A DNA stretch of 64,000 nucleotides from Melastoma dodecandrum (GCA_029817715.1 JARUPY010000089.1:1426001-1490000); one strand, 5' to 3'. Positions 39,160 through 51,621 are shown, counted from the first letter of the stretch. A program made the numbers and translations. Notes: a model not told the origin generated them from the letters alone.

Positions 39160-39430
39160 AGTCGATTCAAAGAAATTTAATTTTTCAAAATTAGTCGACT
39201 ACAAAAATCTCATCACAAAATATGATTTAGTCGACAATCGACTAAGTAGATCGATGGATAAAATCTAATTTAGTATTCGAGAAAGTCTACTTAGTTCGAT
39301 GGATAAAATCTGTTTTAGTCGATGATATGGGAGAATTCTCTGTAGTGGAGAAAATCTAACTCCGATAGAGAATTCTCCCATGGAGAAAGGATTCTCCCAC
39401 GAACTTTAGGGGATTCTCCCATCTACTTAA
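39160..39430 (-). repeat. Dispersed repeat with GGGAGAATCC/GTTAGATTTTCTCC motifs (inverted copy)
   Basis: Contains TTCTCCCATGGAGAAAGG, GGAGAAAATCTAACTCCGAT and several GATTCTCCCA motifs. These are the reverse complement of motifs found at 50580-50890, 52140-52440 and 55300-55590. It belongs to one dispersed repeat family, probably part of an LTR retroelement. Ends are undefined. Confidence 0.55.
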
Positions 39431-42377
39431 AGAAAATCAAACAGTCGACATAAATGAAAGTTGAAGGATCAAGAATAAACGACATTGAAAATTTTCTATA
39501 AATAGAAGGCAAGATAGAAGATTCTCTACTAGTATAAGAATCCTTTCTACTACTTAATGACGGCGAAGACAACGACAATAACAATAATAATAATAATAAT
39601 AAAATGCCCATTTTTTATTTCCTCTTAGCACCAAGAAAGTACCAAAAGCAATAACATGATTGTGTCTCCCAATATTGTTATTTTTTTATACCAAATTAGT
39701 TAGGTGCAATTATAATACTCTAGAAATGACTCCGATATATTTCAAAACACTTCATTCTCCAATTTTGTTTTCATTTGTAATCCCAAAAAAGAATTAATAA
39801 TAATAATAATAATAATAATACGTACGCCTTCTGGCATAACAATCGCGTGTGATCCGAACAATATTAGGATTCGCCCGCCTGCGCCTATTCGGTCGGCGCC
39901 TTGACTCGTGCTCGGGTGCTATGGAGGAGACCGAGATGGATCCTCCCTCGATTCTTAATCGGCCTGCCCGAGCTCTTGCCGATCGTCTCCATGCTCCTTA
40001 AGAGGCGACGGGAGAAAAGCGGAGTATGATCTGTAAAAGGAAGCTTCGGGAAGTTCCAGAGCGGCTCGTGTCGCCTTCCCCATCCATGATGGTTCCATTA
40101 AAATGTCTTTGCTGCTTAATCTAGGTAAGTTATTACGGAGTCGCCACCAACTTATTTTTATAAAAGACGGTTTAAGTCAGAAAAACCGTTGGTTCGGGGA
40201 TCTTATTTACTAACTCTTACATTTCAAATACGAAAAGATGACGTTTGCTAAAAAAAGGGTTTCTGATTAACGGATGTTGGACTTCGATTCAGGCATCACT
40301 TCAGACTCATGTCTTTGTTTTACGGACGTTGGATCCGACTGGGCTTTTGGGCTCGAACTCATATTTGTCGATTAACAATCATCATGCGACAATAAAATCC
40401 TAGAAGCCTAAGAACATGCACACACAACCACAGATCATGTATTTAGATCAAAGGGAGTGGGGAAGGATGGTGACCGTGGGCCTATACACTTGGGCCCACG
40501 ACCCGTTACAAGTGAAAAAAAAAAAGAAAATTCAAGAGGCCCGCACCTCCCTTTGTACCTTAGGCCCAACTGAGAGGGCTTTACATCGGCCGAGCTCATC
40601 AGTTGGGGCTGCTTTCGAGACATGCTTCCACCACGGGTTTCCCCGCGTGCTTCCAGTCTTTGTGCTTTGACTTCAAAGACTCTTTTCTCCGTCTTCAGGG
40701 TCGCTTTGTTGAATCCATGGAGCCCTCGGTTATTTTCATGTAAATAAAAAATGAGAAGTGGGTCAGAAAATTCGAATGGAAACATGTAAACCAGTTAGAA
40801 TGAACAAAGTAAGTATGAGTAAGACTTATAGGGTGTTGTGTGGCCTCCTTATGTCGATCATCCGCGATGTAGGAAGTTGTTCCTTGGTCGACAAATTCTC
40901 CATTTATTTTTCATGCAAAATAATGAGAGAATGTAGACATGTGCAAGGCATGAGTATCAATTCAATCTTTACGAAATTGAATTGAATCGAAAAGTAAGGC
41001 ATGTCTTACCGTTTGAGAAGAGGTACCAAGTTTGTCTTTGATCCTGCAAAAGTGAATGAGAGGCGCGAGTAGAATGTTCGAAACATAGAATTGAAGAACA
41101 ATTTAACCAATCCTATGAACATTTCAGCAAAACGACCTAAACGAGAAAAATCATAACATTTCATACTTTTTTTTCAAAAATAATGAAACTTTACTGGCAG
41201 ATAAAAAATTTAATGTAGTTTTTGCATACAAACTTTTAGGAAAGACAAACATGTAGTTTGATGCCAGCAAAAGAACAAATATGATCATTCCAACAACATT
41301 CTGCATCACGTATGACTGCCATTGATCGTGGGCTAAAGTTGATCAAGATGAAAAATGCAAAATATGAAAGTTGTAGACAGGTAAAAAAGGAAGCTATTCC
41401 AAGTGATTTCAGTTAATTTCGAGCAACACAGACCAAATTACGTTGCATGGAATGAGACTGACTGTCTCGTGGATGCGCGAAACAGGGTAGCATTGCTCTC
41501 CAGATTTCAATGGCAAAAAATGTTGCCTAAATGCGTTAGTTTGAAAAAGTTGTCAACAAAGAAGTTGTTCTTCGTCAAGAAAGGAAGCCGAAAAGCCATA
41601 AATCAACTTAATACCAACAATGAGCAAGAAGTTATTTGTAAAAACACCAGGGATCAATAACAACAACGATTAATTCCATTACAACTTGCATATATCCCAA
41701 GAAATCTGTCATAACACAGGCTACGCATGTTCAATTCCGATGCGACCAGAGGAGAGAAAGAAAGGGAATAGACCCGACTAACTGGACGGAAGAGCAACGC
41801 CCCCGAGAGTGGACTACCGATGTCAAGCTCCACAATTCCAGTTTTCGGCCATTTCGAGCTTGTGGGTAGGGTGTGTTCATTCACATTAACACCAAGACAC
41901 ACAAAAAGAACGTGGTCGGCTTTACAAATACCATAGAGGGTGAGAAGAAATAAAAAAAATTCAAATCACGGTAGGGAACAAGAACGATGGACATGAGAGA
42001 CCCCGAAGTTTGGATTTTTGTGTCTTGATATGTGCAGTTACCTAATTTGACGTGCGTCGAGTGTAAAAAATTGAGATATGATTTGTTAGGTTTCATACTT
42101 ATTTCCCTATTTGTGAAACTGTCCGTTATTTGACTAATTTGGTGTATTTACAATAATGACAAAAAAAGTTAAATGCAAGATGTGTAATTTAAATGAGTGA
42201 TCCCCATCCCATGTTATATGTTGCCCAACGAGATGGTTTAGGGTATTTTGGACTCGTCCTCGACCCTTTTTTGTTTTTTTTATACGTTTTTTTATACTTA
42301 TAAAATTTAAAATACAAGTTCTAATAAATCATTTCAAGAGAAAGAATTAATCCTCGCCTCTCCTCGCTCTCTCTCTG
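39431..42377. other. 3 kb spacer with microsatellites; no gene recognised
   Basis: Contains (AAT)n tracts at about 39583-39601 and 39795-39820. A stretch at 40120-40450 (ACGGAGTCGCCACCAAC and following) resembles the untranslated or LTR part of plant retroelements, but no protein domain is present. The last 200 bp is the lipoxygenase promoter. Short frames throughout look random. Confidence 0.4.
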
Positions 42378-42386
42378 TATATATTT
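42378..42386 (+). promoter_or_regulatory. TATA box (TATATATTT) of the lipoxygenase gene
   Basis: TATATATTT follows a CT repeat (TCTCTCTCTC) and lies 243 bp before the proposed ATG at 42621. Transcription would start near 42410, giving a leader of about 200 nt. This argues against the in-frame upstream ATG at 42402 as the translation start. Confidence 0.55.
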
Positions 42387-42620
42387 GATGGTGTTGAGCA
42401 CTTGTTGTCCACCCCGGCATTAAGACCTTGCAGCTTTAACAGAGAGAGTCAGCAGTCAGATCGTCCTGTCCTGGTTTCATTTCATCATTCACCCAATAAA
42501 ACCCAGGGATACCTTCCCCCATTTCCCAACAAGCCCTCCAACCCCACAACTGCAGAAAAGTCATTACCCCCAGAAAACCAGCAAACAACCAAGGGGGATC
42601 AAAAAGGTCGTAACTTTGGG

Positions 42621-45600
42621 ATGGCCCTGTCGAAAGAAATCATGGGCATTTCCTTAGCCGACGGATATTCCCTCCCCGGGTGTAGATTCAGGAGGAGGAA
42701 TCAGTTCCCGACGACAACGGTTGTTGGGTTGAGGAAGAAGGTTGTCAGGGTTGCGGTTGCTGCGGTCAGCGGGGACCTGGTCAAGTCGGCTTCGTCTTCG
42801 GCGGCGGTTTCTGTCCCTGGGAGCGGCGACGGGGCCAAGTTTAAGGTTAGAGTGGTGGTGACAGTACGGCAGAAGAAGAAGGTGGATTTAAAGGAGAGGA
42901 TCGCCAAGCAGGTGGATGCCATGGCTGACATGGTCGGTCGGAACGTCGTGTTGCAGCTCGTCAGCACCGAGATCGACCCAAGTGAGCAGATCCTCGGATT
43001 CTGTTCGGTTGATTGTTTCTGCCTTGCGGGTACCTGATATTTGCGGCGCTCCGCCTTTTTGTGCGTTGTTTTGTTGTTAGAGACGAAGGGGCCGAAGAAG
43101 AGCAACGAGGCGGTGCTCCGGGACTGGTCGAAAAAGACAAAGGCGAAGGCGGTACGGGTCCACTACACCACAGAGTTCACCGTCGGTGCCGACTTTGGCG
43201 TCCCGGGGGCAATCACAGTGGCGAACAAGCATCAGAAAGAGTTCTTCCTTGAGACCATGATGGTTGAGGGGTTCCCCTCCGGTCCCGTCCACTTCCCCTG
43301 TAACTCCTGGGTTCAAGCCTCAAAGGATCATCCAGGCAATAGGATCTTCTTCTCCAACAAGGTAAAAATATTGATTAAACTGAATCAAATTCCATAACCT
43401 TAATTTCTCACGAATGATGTCGTTCGATTTTTGTGGGAATTTTGGTGTCAAAGTTAGGTATTTGGAAAGTCAGGAGTCAAGTTGCAAAACTTGATGACTG
43501 GTTCTTACAAGAAAGACAAACTGCAAACTACATTTTTTATTTAAACCATTGTACCTGCGATTCCATTACTGTAAATTGACTAGTCCTCCATCGGCCATAA
43601 TTATTGGTTTTGACAATTCGGTGTTTAGAAGTCACAAGGACAGAATGATCTGTGCTTAAGGTGACCTATGAAGGAGGCGTTAGTATGGCTTGTGATCCTG
43701 GTACTTGGATCTTATCATTGATAAATTCATTTTGATTCTGTATTGGCAGCCGTATTTACCATCGGAGACACCTGCGGGACTCAAAGCGATGAGAGAAGAG
43801 GAGCTGAGGAGCCAGAGGGGCGACGGAAAGGGCTTAAGGAAATTATCCGATAGGATCTACGACTTTGACGTTTACAATGACTTGGGGAACCCAGACCGTG
43901 GCATAGATTTCGTCAGGCCGACCCTCGGAGGGCCTGAGATTCCATACCCTCGACGATGTCGCACCGGTCGTGCCCCCAGCGATACTGGTCAGTTCGCCAT
44001 GTTGACCAACTGTGGAGAAAGCCTAACATTTATGGCGAAAATTCCACATTGGCGTATATGACTTTTGAAGATTCTATATTTTTACATGCATTCACATTGA
44101 TTCATTTCATATGTTTCGGTTGACTTTAGAAAAATGATTAACACCTGTCCGGTTACTATTTTTATCAATTTTTTACTATGATTCCGGCGGTGCGCCCATT
44201 GTCTGATCGCACGACGACGCGTCGGCGAACGCTGTTTGTGTCCTTATGTTTGATTGGCTCTGTAGCTGAATTCTGTATGTTTTTGCAGACATTAATGCTG
44301 AGAGCAGGGTGGAGAAGCCGCTGCCAATATACGTGCCGAGGGATGAGCAGTTTGAGGAAATCAAGCAGGACGCATTCTCCTTTGGGAGGCTTAAGGCCGT
44401 CCTCCATAACTTGTTGCCATCCATAAAGGCTAGCATCTCGAAAAACCATGACTTAAAGGCATTCTCCGATATCGATGCCCTCTACAAGGAAGGGCTGCTG
44501 TTGAAGCTGGAATTGAAGGATGAACTCTTTCAGAAGCTCATGTTCCCGAATCTTGCTCGGGAATTGAGTCAGGGGATTCTTACCTATGATACCCCCAAGA
44601 TCATCTCCAGTATGTACATTTAACTTGTCAGATAGGCCTAACTAGATGAGAGAGTACGGCTGTTGATAGAGTTATCGGTGTTGTGCAGAGGATAAGTTTG
44701 CGTGGCTGCGAGATGACGAGTTTGCCCGTCAAGCGATTGCTGGTGTTAACCCTGTCTGCATAGAGAGGCTCAAGTTTTTCCCGCCGGAGAGTAAACTTGA
44801 TCCCGGGATTTACGGAGACGTGAGCTCTGCTCTGAAGGAAGAACATATAATCGGACATCTTCACGGCATGACTGTCCAACAGGTAAAAATTCCTGTCGGC
44901 ATCTGTTTATTCACCAAATATGAACATGACTAGTTTGTCATTGCGACTGTTTTGACGTTCCAAATTAAATTGCAGGCGATTGATGAGAACAAGCTCTTCA
45001 TCGTCGACCACCATGACACCTACCTCCCGTTCCTCGATCAGATCAACGCTCTTGATGGCCGTAAATCTTATGCGACTCGGACTATCTACTTCTTAACTCC
45101 TCATGGGACCCTGAAACCAATTGCGATCGAGCTCAGTCTTCCTCCGCAAGGACCCAGTTCTCGGTCGAAGCGTGTGATCACACCGGCCGTAGATGCCACC
45201 ACGAACTGGATGTGGCAGCTTGCAAAGGCCCACGTCAATGCCAATGATGCTGGCGTTCACCAACTCGTGAATCATTGGTGAGTAAAAGACCATGTCTGTC
45301 CTAATCGAGGAGTTAAATCTTGCCGCAAATCATTCCCCTGAGGTAACGGAGATGGATTTGTGTTCTGCAGGTTACGAACACATGCTTGTCTGGAGCCGTT
45401 CATATTGGCAGCCCACCGTCAATTGAGCGCAATGCACCCAATATACAAGCTGTTGGACCCGCACATGCGATACACGCTCGAAATCAACGTTTTGGCTCGG
45501 CAGAGCCTGATCAACGCAGATGGGGTCATCGAGTCGTGTTTCACTCCGGGCCGCTACTGCATGGAAATCAGCGCGGCTGCGTATAAGAACTTTTGGCGCT

Positions 45601-46474
45601 TTGACCAAGAGGACCTGCATTCGGATCTAATCAGGAGGTGCTCAAATATTGACGACTGACTTCAGGAGAAATATAATAGATTGTTGCGTGAAGCTAAACA
45701 TTAATGTTTCAATGCAGAGGAATGGCGGTGCGTGATCCAACACAACCTCATGGTGTGAAGCTCGTGCTTGAAGACTACCCTTATGCTGCAGATGGTCTAC
45801 TTGTCTGGTCTGCGATCGAGAACTGGGTGAGGACCTATGTCAGCTACTACTACCCTAGCTCGAGTGTGGTCTCAAACGACCGGGAGCTTCAAGCCTGGTA
45901 CGGAGAGTCCGTCAATGTCGGTCATGCCGACCTCCGTCACGCGGAGTGGTGGTCGCAGTTGGCCACTCCAGAGGATCTCGTCTCCCTCCTCACGAAGCTG
46001 ATCTGGCTTGCATCGGCACAGCACGCGGCTCTTAACTTTGGCCAATACCCTTATGGGGGTTTCGTCCCTAACCGACCACCCCTCATGAGAAGACTTATCC
46101 CACATGAGGGTGACCCCGACCACGACAACTTTGTCGCCGACCCACAAAGGTATTACCTCTCTGCTCTCCCAAGCCTGCTACAGGCGACCAAGTTCATGGC
46201 GGTGGTTGATACACTGTCGACCCACTCGCCTGACGAGGAGTACCTAGGGGAGAGGCAGCAGCCGTCAACATGGACCGCCGACAGGGACATGGTCGAGGCG
46301 TTCTTCGAGTTCTCAGCAGAGGTGAGGAAGGTCGAGAAGGAGATCGAGAGAAGGAACTCAGACCCCAAGCTCAGGAACAGGTGCGGGGCCGGGGTCCTGC
46401 CATATGAGCTACTCACAGCGAGCTCGGAGCCCGGCGTGACGTGCCGAGGTGTGCCTAATAGCGTGTCGATATGA
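42621..46474 (+). CDS. LOX2: Type-2 (plastid) 13-lipoxygenase, intact
   Basis: Dioxygenates linoleic/linolenic acid at C-13, feeding jasmonate and green-leaf-volatile synthesis in plastids. Eight exons: 42621-42981, 43081-43361, 43750-43987, 44289-44609, 44689-44882, 44976-45277, 45371-45637, 45718-46474, giving 906 residues. A basic, Ser/Ala-rich N terminus serves as transit peptide. A PLAT domain (about 85-235) and the lipoxygenase domain follow. All five iron ligands are present: H565, H570 (HWLRTH), H757, N761 (QHAALN) and the C-terminal I906 (NSVSI). ESCF provides the Cys-Phe pair typical of 13-LOX, and Ala in INVLARQ suits S-stereospecificity. All junctions are GT-AG, with one weak GTGCTC donor after exon 7. 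Partial broken copies lie downstream. LOX2-type assignment is by overall similarity. Confidence 0.94.
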
Positions 46475-47658
46475 GGGAAACAATAATCCATGAAAACGAG
46501 GTTGCTGCTTTAACAAAACTAATTATCCGTTTTATCTAGGTGGGTGCCTTTAATTGCTTGATGTGAAAGTAGAAACAATCGTGTTGATAGCTTGTTCATA
46601 TGGAGTAGCAATTCATGTAGTGGTTGATATATACATTCCCAACCGAATATGGTGGAACTTTTCTGGTATTAATGTTTAACCAAGAATCCATCATATTATT
46701 CACATTTATGTTATTACGCTCTAAAACTCGTTCCAACGTGTTACTTGAATTTGCACCCTTCAACGTGCTGTAACATAGGGTTGCATGCTATTTAAAGGAA
46801 GTATTACGACGAATTTGATATTTCTCTGCGAAAAAATTTTCTTTAGGACATTCATTTTTTAAATTTATGAAATAATGTCATGAATTTAATTTTTATAGAG
46901 CCGAGTTCGTTCTTCAAGGAACTCGACTTTCAAAACACTAAGTTCATGATATTTAATATTTTATGACATGATATAACCCGAGTAGTCACTAGTCTAAAAC
47001 GTGAACTATTTTCACAACGAACGCTAATTAGTGCTCTTCGTAATCGTGGGAGCTCCGCATACTTGTTTGAACTATCTTTTTTGTCGAGGCAGCACGAACG
47101 TCTTACTTCTACGTTCATGGCTCATTTCTTAAGCATGGATCCCTGTTGGGATGTATTGATTTTTTCATTTTCAAAGTAAGACTCCCCCCACAACACATCG
47201 ACCTCTTCGGGGACGTGGTAAGAGTCAAGTGCTACAAAGATATCGATATAATAGAATAGCCCAATACCGAATTCATTCGATAGATTCAATTTCACAATTG
47301 TTAGCTCAAGAATTAAGGACGTCGTACTAGTGGAGGCATGATATGCTTATCGACGTGATCTCGTCGGAGGCTCTTATCGAATCGAGTTCGTCTCAGGAGA
47401 GTTGTTAAGGCGAGTCCTCCGTGGGATGATTAAGAACATGATCAAGATAAAGTTTCTTACAGGAAAAATTATTCATCGAGAGATTTCACTTCCATGAGTT
47501 AATTATTGCATGAAAACCACAGGACAGAGTAACAGTAAGTCAACAACACTTGAAAAGAAAGAACTTACATGTATCCATGTAAGACTTATTAGCGAGACTT
47601 TCTCGATGGTACAAGCGGACATCCGGCCGCACGCGTCTCATCAGAAGGAGGAGATTAT
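46475..47658. other. Intergenic: LOX 3' UTR and spacer toward the LTP pseudogene
   Basis: The first 150 bp is LOX 3' UTR; part of it (AACAAAACTAATTATC) is conserved after the broken LOX copies at 52790 and 55935. The remainder is AT-rich. Sequence just below 47659 would be the 3' UTR of the minus-strand LTP pseudogene. Parts are homologous to 62640-62770, so it belonged to the duplicated unit. Confidence 0.5.
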
Positions 47659-48001
47659 TCAACAAACGATAGTGGCAGCACCCCTGATACCGCAGCCAGC
47701 GGCCGCTGATGTCATGTAGAGTGGATCGATGCCTTTCATGGGAAGCCCGGTCTTGATAAAGCCAAAAGCCAAAGCACGACGACGCGTTGATGGTTCTCAA
47801 CATTGAGCAGCATGGTTTTGATTCTTTGGATGACTTTCTCGTGGAGGGAATGCAACTAGTAAGAGGATTGAAATCAAACTTGATGCAATCAAAATTGACA
47901 AGGTCGCCCAACTGAGTCGTGGTGTCAATAGCACAGTTTGCCATCACCATCAAGATCAGAGCAGCCGTCAGTACCATCTTCTTACTAGATGAGGCTGCCA
48001 T
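47659..48001 (-). pseudogene. DIR1-type lipid-transfer protein, frameshifted
   Basis: The frame starts at 48001 (MAASSSKKMVLTAALILMVM) with a clear signal peptide. It continues through Cys1 (DCIKF), Cys2 (SCIPS) and the CC pair (KPCCSML) to SSCFGFW near 47782. Homology then continues one base out of frame as FIKTGLPMKGIDPLYMTSAA through GCGIRGAATIVC and TGA at 47659-47661. Besides this 1-bp shift, the sixth cysteine of the 8-Cys motif is Gly (CFG instead of CFC). Without the shift the length would be close to the intact paralogues at 53163 and 56305. The gene is oriented against the LOX gene, as in the other units. It is a recently disabled LTP, or a sequencing indel, but the Cys loss also argues for decay. 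Confidence 0.75.
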
Positions 48002-48158
48002 CTCTGTCTCGAGAAAAGATTTCACGCTTGAAGCCCGGTGACGACGACAATATCTGTAGATTGTAGTCACTATAGTTTGGTTTCCTTAATCACTATCATT
48101 ACGAATATTTAAAGTAAGGAAGTACATTCATGGAAGGCATAGAGATCGATGGTGGTTT

Positions 48159-48308
48159 GGAAATGCGAATTTTTTATGTAAATATTCGGTTGTTTTGTAC
48201 ATTGAAATCATTACCACATCGTTGACCATGGCTGGAAATGCGAATTCTGTACAGATATTCAGTTGTTTTGTACATTAAAATCATTACAGCATTGTTGGTC
48301 AAACATTG
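48159..48308. repeat. 75-bp direct tandem repeat (two copies) with a nearby inverted copy of its start
   Basis: Units begin at 48159 and 48234 with GGAAATGCGAAT and share GTTGTTTTGTACATT and AAATCATTAC. The start motif occurs again inverted at 48382-48393 (ATTCGCATTTCC). Together these could form a stem-loop of about 150-230 nt. It may be a MITE-like remnant; no target duplication was established. Confidence 0.6.
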
Positions 48309-49137
48309 TTTGGTACACAACAACAATGTTGTGTTGCTTTGGACTTTAAATGCCAATTCGTCCTCGTGTACATGATATGATATTCGCATTTCCAGCCTAG
48401 AATGACGAGGACCAAATCAGTCATACGAACCAGCCAACAATCATTCCCTTAGGTTTAGGAAAGATATCATTGGGGAAACACATGGAATAAAGAAGAGATT
48501 GACAGAAGACCGCATTCCCATTTGACGCAGACAAAAATGGCGATAGAAATGTATAGAAATGTGTTGATATTATTCGACTTCAGATATGGAAATGCTTCAT
48601 TGGTTCTAGGAATGCCCTGAAACACGGTAATTAAAAATCATACAATAGTATATTATAAGAACGAAAGGCTCTAATAAGTCGGAATCAAGATATGCGAGCT
48701 TTGTACGAAATTAAGGTTTGGTAGCAAAAAAAAATCGCAAAATGGTGTCCTCGTTTCTAATTTACCCGAAATATCGTCAACATGCAAAAATTTTTTCTAA
48801 GTCTGTGAAAGACGCGGTTGGGAACCCTTTCTGTTAATGGTCGGATTCTCAACTGTATCACTTAGAAAAAAAATATGTGTGAAAGTCACGCGGTCACCAA
48901 TCTCGTCTTTATCTAATTACACGTAAGGCACGGTTAGGAACCGTGTCTTTTTTTGTAAATTAAGTGGCGCGGTCGGAATAGTATTTTGGGAGAGTTTGCA
49001 AACTCGAACTGCATTTCTTAAATTGTTTTTCAAAATTAACCATATTTTGGTACATAGCTCCATGATATGTTGTTATATTTAATTTACCACAACTAGGTTT
49101 GACATAATAAAACAAGTCGCAGACGATGTATAAAGTG
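48309..49137. other. Intergenic spacer, no gene recognised
   Basis: AT-rich, with short random frames. It ends where lipoxygenase exon 6 homology begins abruptly. No promoter or upstream LOX exons 1-5 are detectable, so the next LOX copy is 5' truncated. Confidence 0.45.
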
Positions 49138-50024
49138 CTCCTCGACAACCATGACACCTACCTCCCCTTCCTTTGTTGTATCAGTGCAATCGATTTCTGA
49201 AAATATTTTGTGACGTGATTTATCTGCTTCTTAATTCCTCGGGGAACCCTAATACCAATTGCAATTGAGCTCAGTCTTCCTCCGCAATGACCCAGTTCTG
49301 GGTCAAAGCGCGTGGTCACTCCTGTAGAAATTGTGTGTCGATGTACTCTTCACCTAAAAGCTAGCAAATGTGTGTCGGGTCCCAACTCTATATATGCATT
49401 GGCGGGGTCGGGCGCCCTCGTTCTGAATCTCTGTCTTACGGAACAAATCTGACTTTAATACCATGCAGAAATTGTGTCGGGGTAGCCCTTCACCTAAAAG
49501 CTAGCAATTAGGTGAGGGGCAAAAAATCTTTGTCCAGGGGTCGGGCACCCTTGTACGTAATCTTTGTTCGACGAGACGAATCTGGCTCTGATACCATGCA
49601 GAAATTGTGTGTCGGGATACCCTTCACCTAAAAGGTAGCAATTAGGTGAAGGATCCCAACTCTTTATATGCATTGGCCCAGGCCTTTATCTATCATGTGT
49701 GGGACTATTTCCCAATAACTCCGGCCTTAGATGAGACCACGAATTGGATGTGGCGGCTTGCAAATGCCCAGTCAATGCTGGTGTTCACCAGCTCGTGAAT
49801 CACTGGTGAGGAAAAAACAATGTATGTCCCAATCAATGAGTTAAATCTTGCCGTACGATCATTCCCCTGAGGTAACAGAGATGGATTTGTGTTCTGCAGG
49901 TTACGAACACATGCTTGTCTGGAGCCGTTCATATTGGCAGCCCACCGTCAATTGAGCTCAATGCACCCGATAGACAAGCTGGTGGACTCGCACATGCGAT
50001 GCACGATCGAGATCAACGTTTTGG
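49138..50024 (+). pseudogene. Lipoxygenase pseudogene: exon 6, intron 6 and start of exon 7
   Basis: Homologous to 44999-45503 of the intact LOX. Exon 6 starts near the HDTYLPF codons, carries several indels and stops, and is split by a 395-bp LTR-type insertion (49323-49717). Exon 6 then resumes (CCGGCCTTAGATG..., the VDATTNWMW region), and intron 6 is retained with its GTGAGG donor and TTCTGCAG acceptor. Exon 7 follows (RTHACLEPF region) and ends abruptly at 50024 in the EINVL codons. Retention of the intron shows DNA-level duplication, not a retrocopy. Exons 1-5 are missing. The 3' end of the same LOX copy probably continues at 52475. Confidence 0.85.
49323..49717 (-). mobile_element. TRIM-like non-autonomous LTR element inserted in the LOX pseudogene
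   Basis: A 395-bp insertion is flanked by a perfect 5-bp direct repeat ACTCC (49318-49322 and 49718-49722) and splits LOX exon 6. Read on the minus strand, it contains three LTR-like units, each ending AATTTCTGCA or a variant. Two of these are followed by TGGTATCAGAG or TGGTATTAAAG, resembling the primer-binding site for initiator Met-tRNA. Units share TTCACCTAAAAGCTAGCAA on the plus strand. There is no coding capacity. The three-LTR layout suggests unequal recombination between LTRs of adjacent elements. Confidence 0.75.
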
Positions 50025-50031
50025 GAAGACA

Positions 50032-50141
50032 ACTAGTGTCGACCTTGGGAAGAACTTAACGGTTGGGGAGGATGGCTATCGCGTCCGGAGTTGGTGCTGG
50101 AGGCAAGGATAGGCGACTGGGAGGTAGGGATTGTAGATCTG
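50032..50141 (+). repeat. 110-bp repeat, left copy (pair with 57323-57433)
   Basis: Starts ACTAGTGTCGACCTTGGG and contains GGTTGGGGAGGAT, GCGTCCGGAGTTGGTG, AAGGATAGGCGACT and GGAGGTAGGGATTG, ending GATCTG. The same sequence, about 85% identical by eye, lies at 57323-57433 in the same orientation. It begins 8 bp after LOX exon 7 homology is lost, so it marks the edge of an insertion or rearrangement. Confidence 0.75.
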
Positions 50142-51621
50142 ACCGATGCGCTACAACGACGACGAAATGCACGAACGAGCAAACCGAAGGAAACGAAAGG
50201 ATAAAACTCGGATTGTCGTTGGATTCAGTGAAACATCACCAAGACTATGAGGGTTGAACGCCTCACAACTGATACAGAAACACCACCAATTATGGGAACA
50301 TTCGGATAAATCTCCCACGCTTGGAATCTACCAAAAGTTGCGCAATTCGTGCAAGAACTTGACGGCCGTTAAATTTGGATAAAAGGTTCAAAATGTTCAA
50401 TCTTAACCTAAACACAATAGTCTTATTTATAGAAGACCAGAAATGGGCAACCCTAACTCTCCATTAGGTCCAAAATAGTAAAAACTAGAAGTTAATTAAA
50501 ACAAATCAAAAAGAAAAAACTAAGAAAACTGGGCATGACGTCGGCTGGGTCGTCCGTCAACAAATCCCGGCCTTGCGCGCTCTCGTGAATCCTTCATCGA
50601 TTGAGTTAGATTTTTTGAGAAAATCTTCCCGGAGTTTGATTTTCCTGGGAGAATCTTTGATGGAGTTAGATTTTTTCAATCGTCAAGCAGAATCCTCTAT
50701 CCACTATCGACTAGGAGAATCCTTCGATTGAGTTAGATTCTCTTTCTCTTAGTAGACTAAATCAGATTTTGTCGGTCCATGATAAGATTTTTATCATTGA
50801 CTAATTTGACTAATTAGATTTTTCTTGGATGCCTTAACTATTACAAATCACAATCGACGGGTCAAAATTATCTGGTGTAAACATTTGCTCCCTTACGACC
50901 ATTAATGAAGAGATTTTCTCTGAATTAATCGCTGTCATCTTTTTCTAATCGGAAGGAAAAAATTTCTGGCGTAATCAACTGGAAAGATTTTCGCCTTCCA
51001 ATCAATCGACTAAAAAGATTTCTTTTTTTTTGCAAAGATTCTCCTCCCAATTAATCAGCATTTATTCATCTACTAGTTGAGACTCAATCAACTTAAGTAA
51101 ACTAGTCGATTGTGTTTTATTACAACAATAATTTAAATAAGGGAAATATTGAAAAATTAACTTGGTCCAAAACCACTATTTTTCAAGGAAAGTTTTGTCC
51201 CTTGTCAATGAATCAAAATGTCGTACACCACCTCGTAATTAATTTTTTCGAATAATGTAATATTTTTAGTCGATTGAATTTGCAGAGTGTCGTATATTCG
51301 TCGATTGCCCTTAACAATCATTTGTCGAATGTTACCTGAAACATGCGTTTTTACCCTTATGAATGGCATGACTAGTTCATTTGACAAGATTTTGGAAGTG
51401 GATAAGAATTTGCGGAGAGTTACATAGTTTTGAATCACTCTCGGCGGTAACTTGTCGGGTTTTCATATGAACATGCATCGGAGTAAGAACCACCAAACAC
51501 AAAGTCATCAAACGGAGGGTTTCAAATTTCCGACATATTTTCTAATCGCTCCGTTATACTAAGGGGACAATTTTCATAGTTATTTACGCTTCCGATTCTC
51601 GGAGGGTAATTTTTCATGCCT
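50142..51621. repeat. Repeat-derived region carrying the GAGAATCC / TTAGATTTTCTCC family
   Basis: No gene. From about 50580 to 50895 there are repeated GAGAATCCTTCGAT and GTTAGATT motifs and a closing AAATTATCTGGTGTAAAC. The same closing motif, AAATTATCTGGTGTAAAT, recurs at 52440-52457, with a variant near 55585. The motifs also occur inverted at 39160-39430. It is probably LTR-retroelement-derived, without internal protein domains. Confidence 0.5.

Noticed and set aside
42402..42620. Upstream in-frame ATG for the lipoxygenase
   Set aside because: It lies about where transcription should start, given the TATA box at 42378. The ATG at 42621 gives a normal plastid transit peptide and family-typical length.
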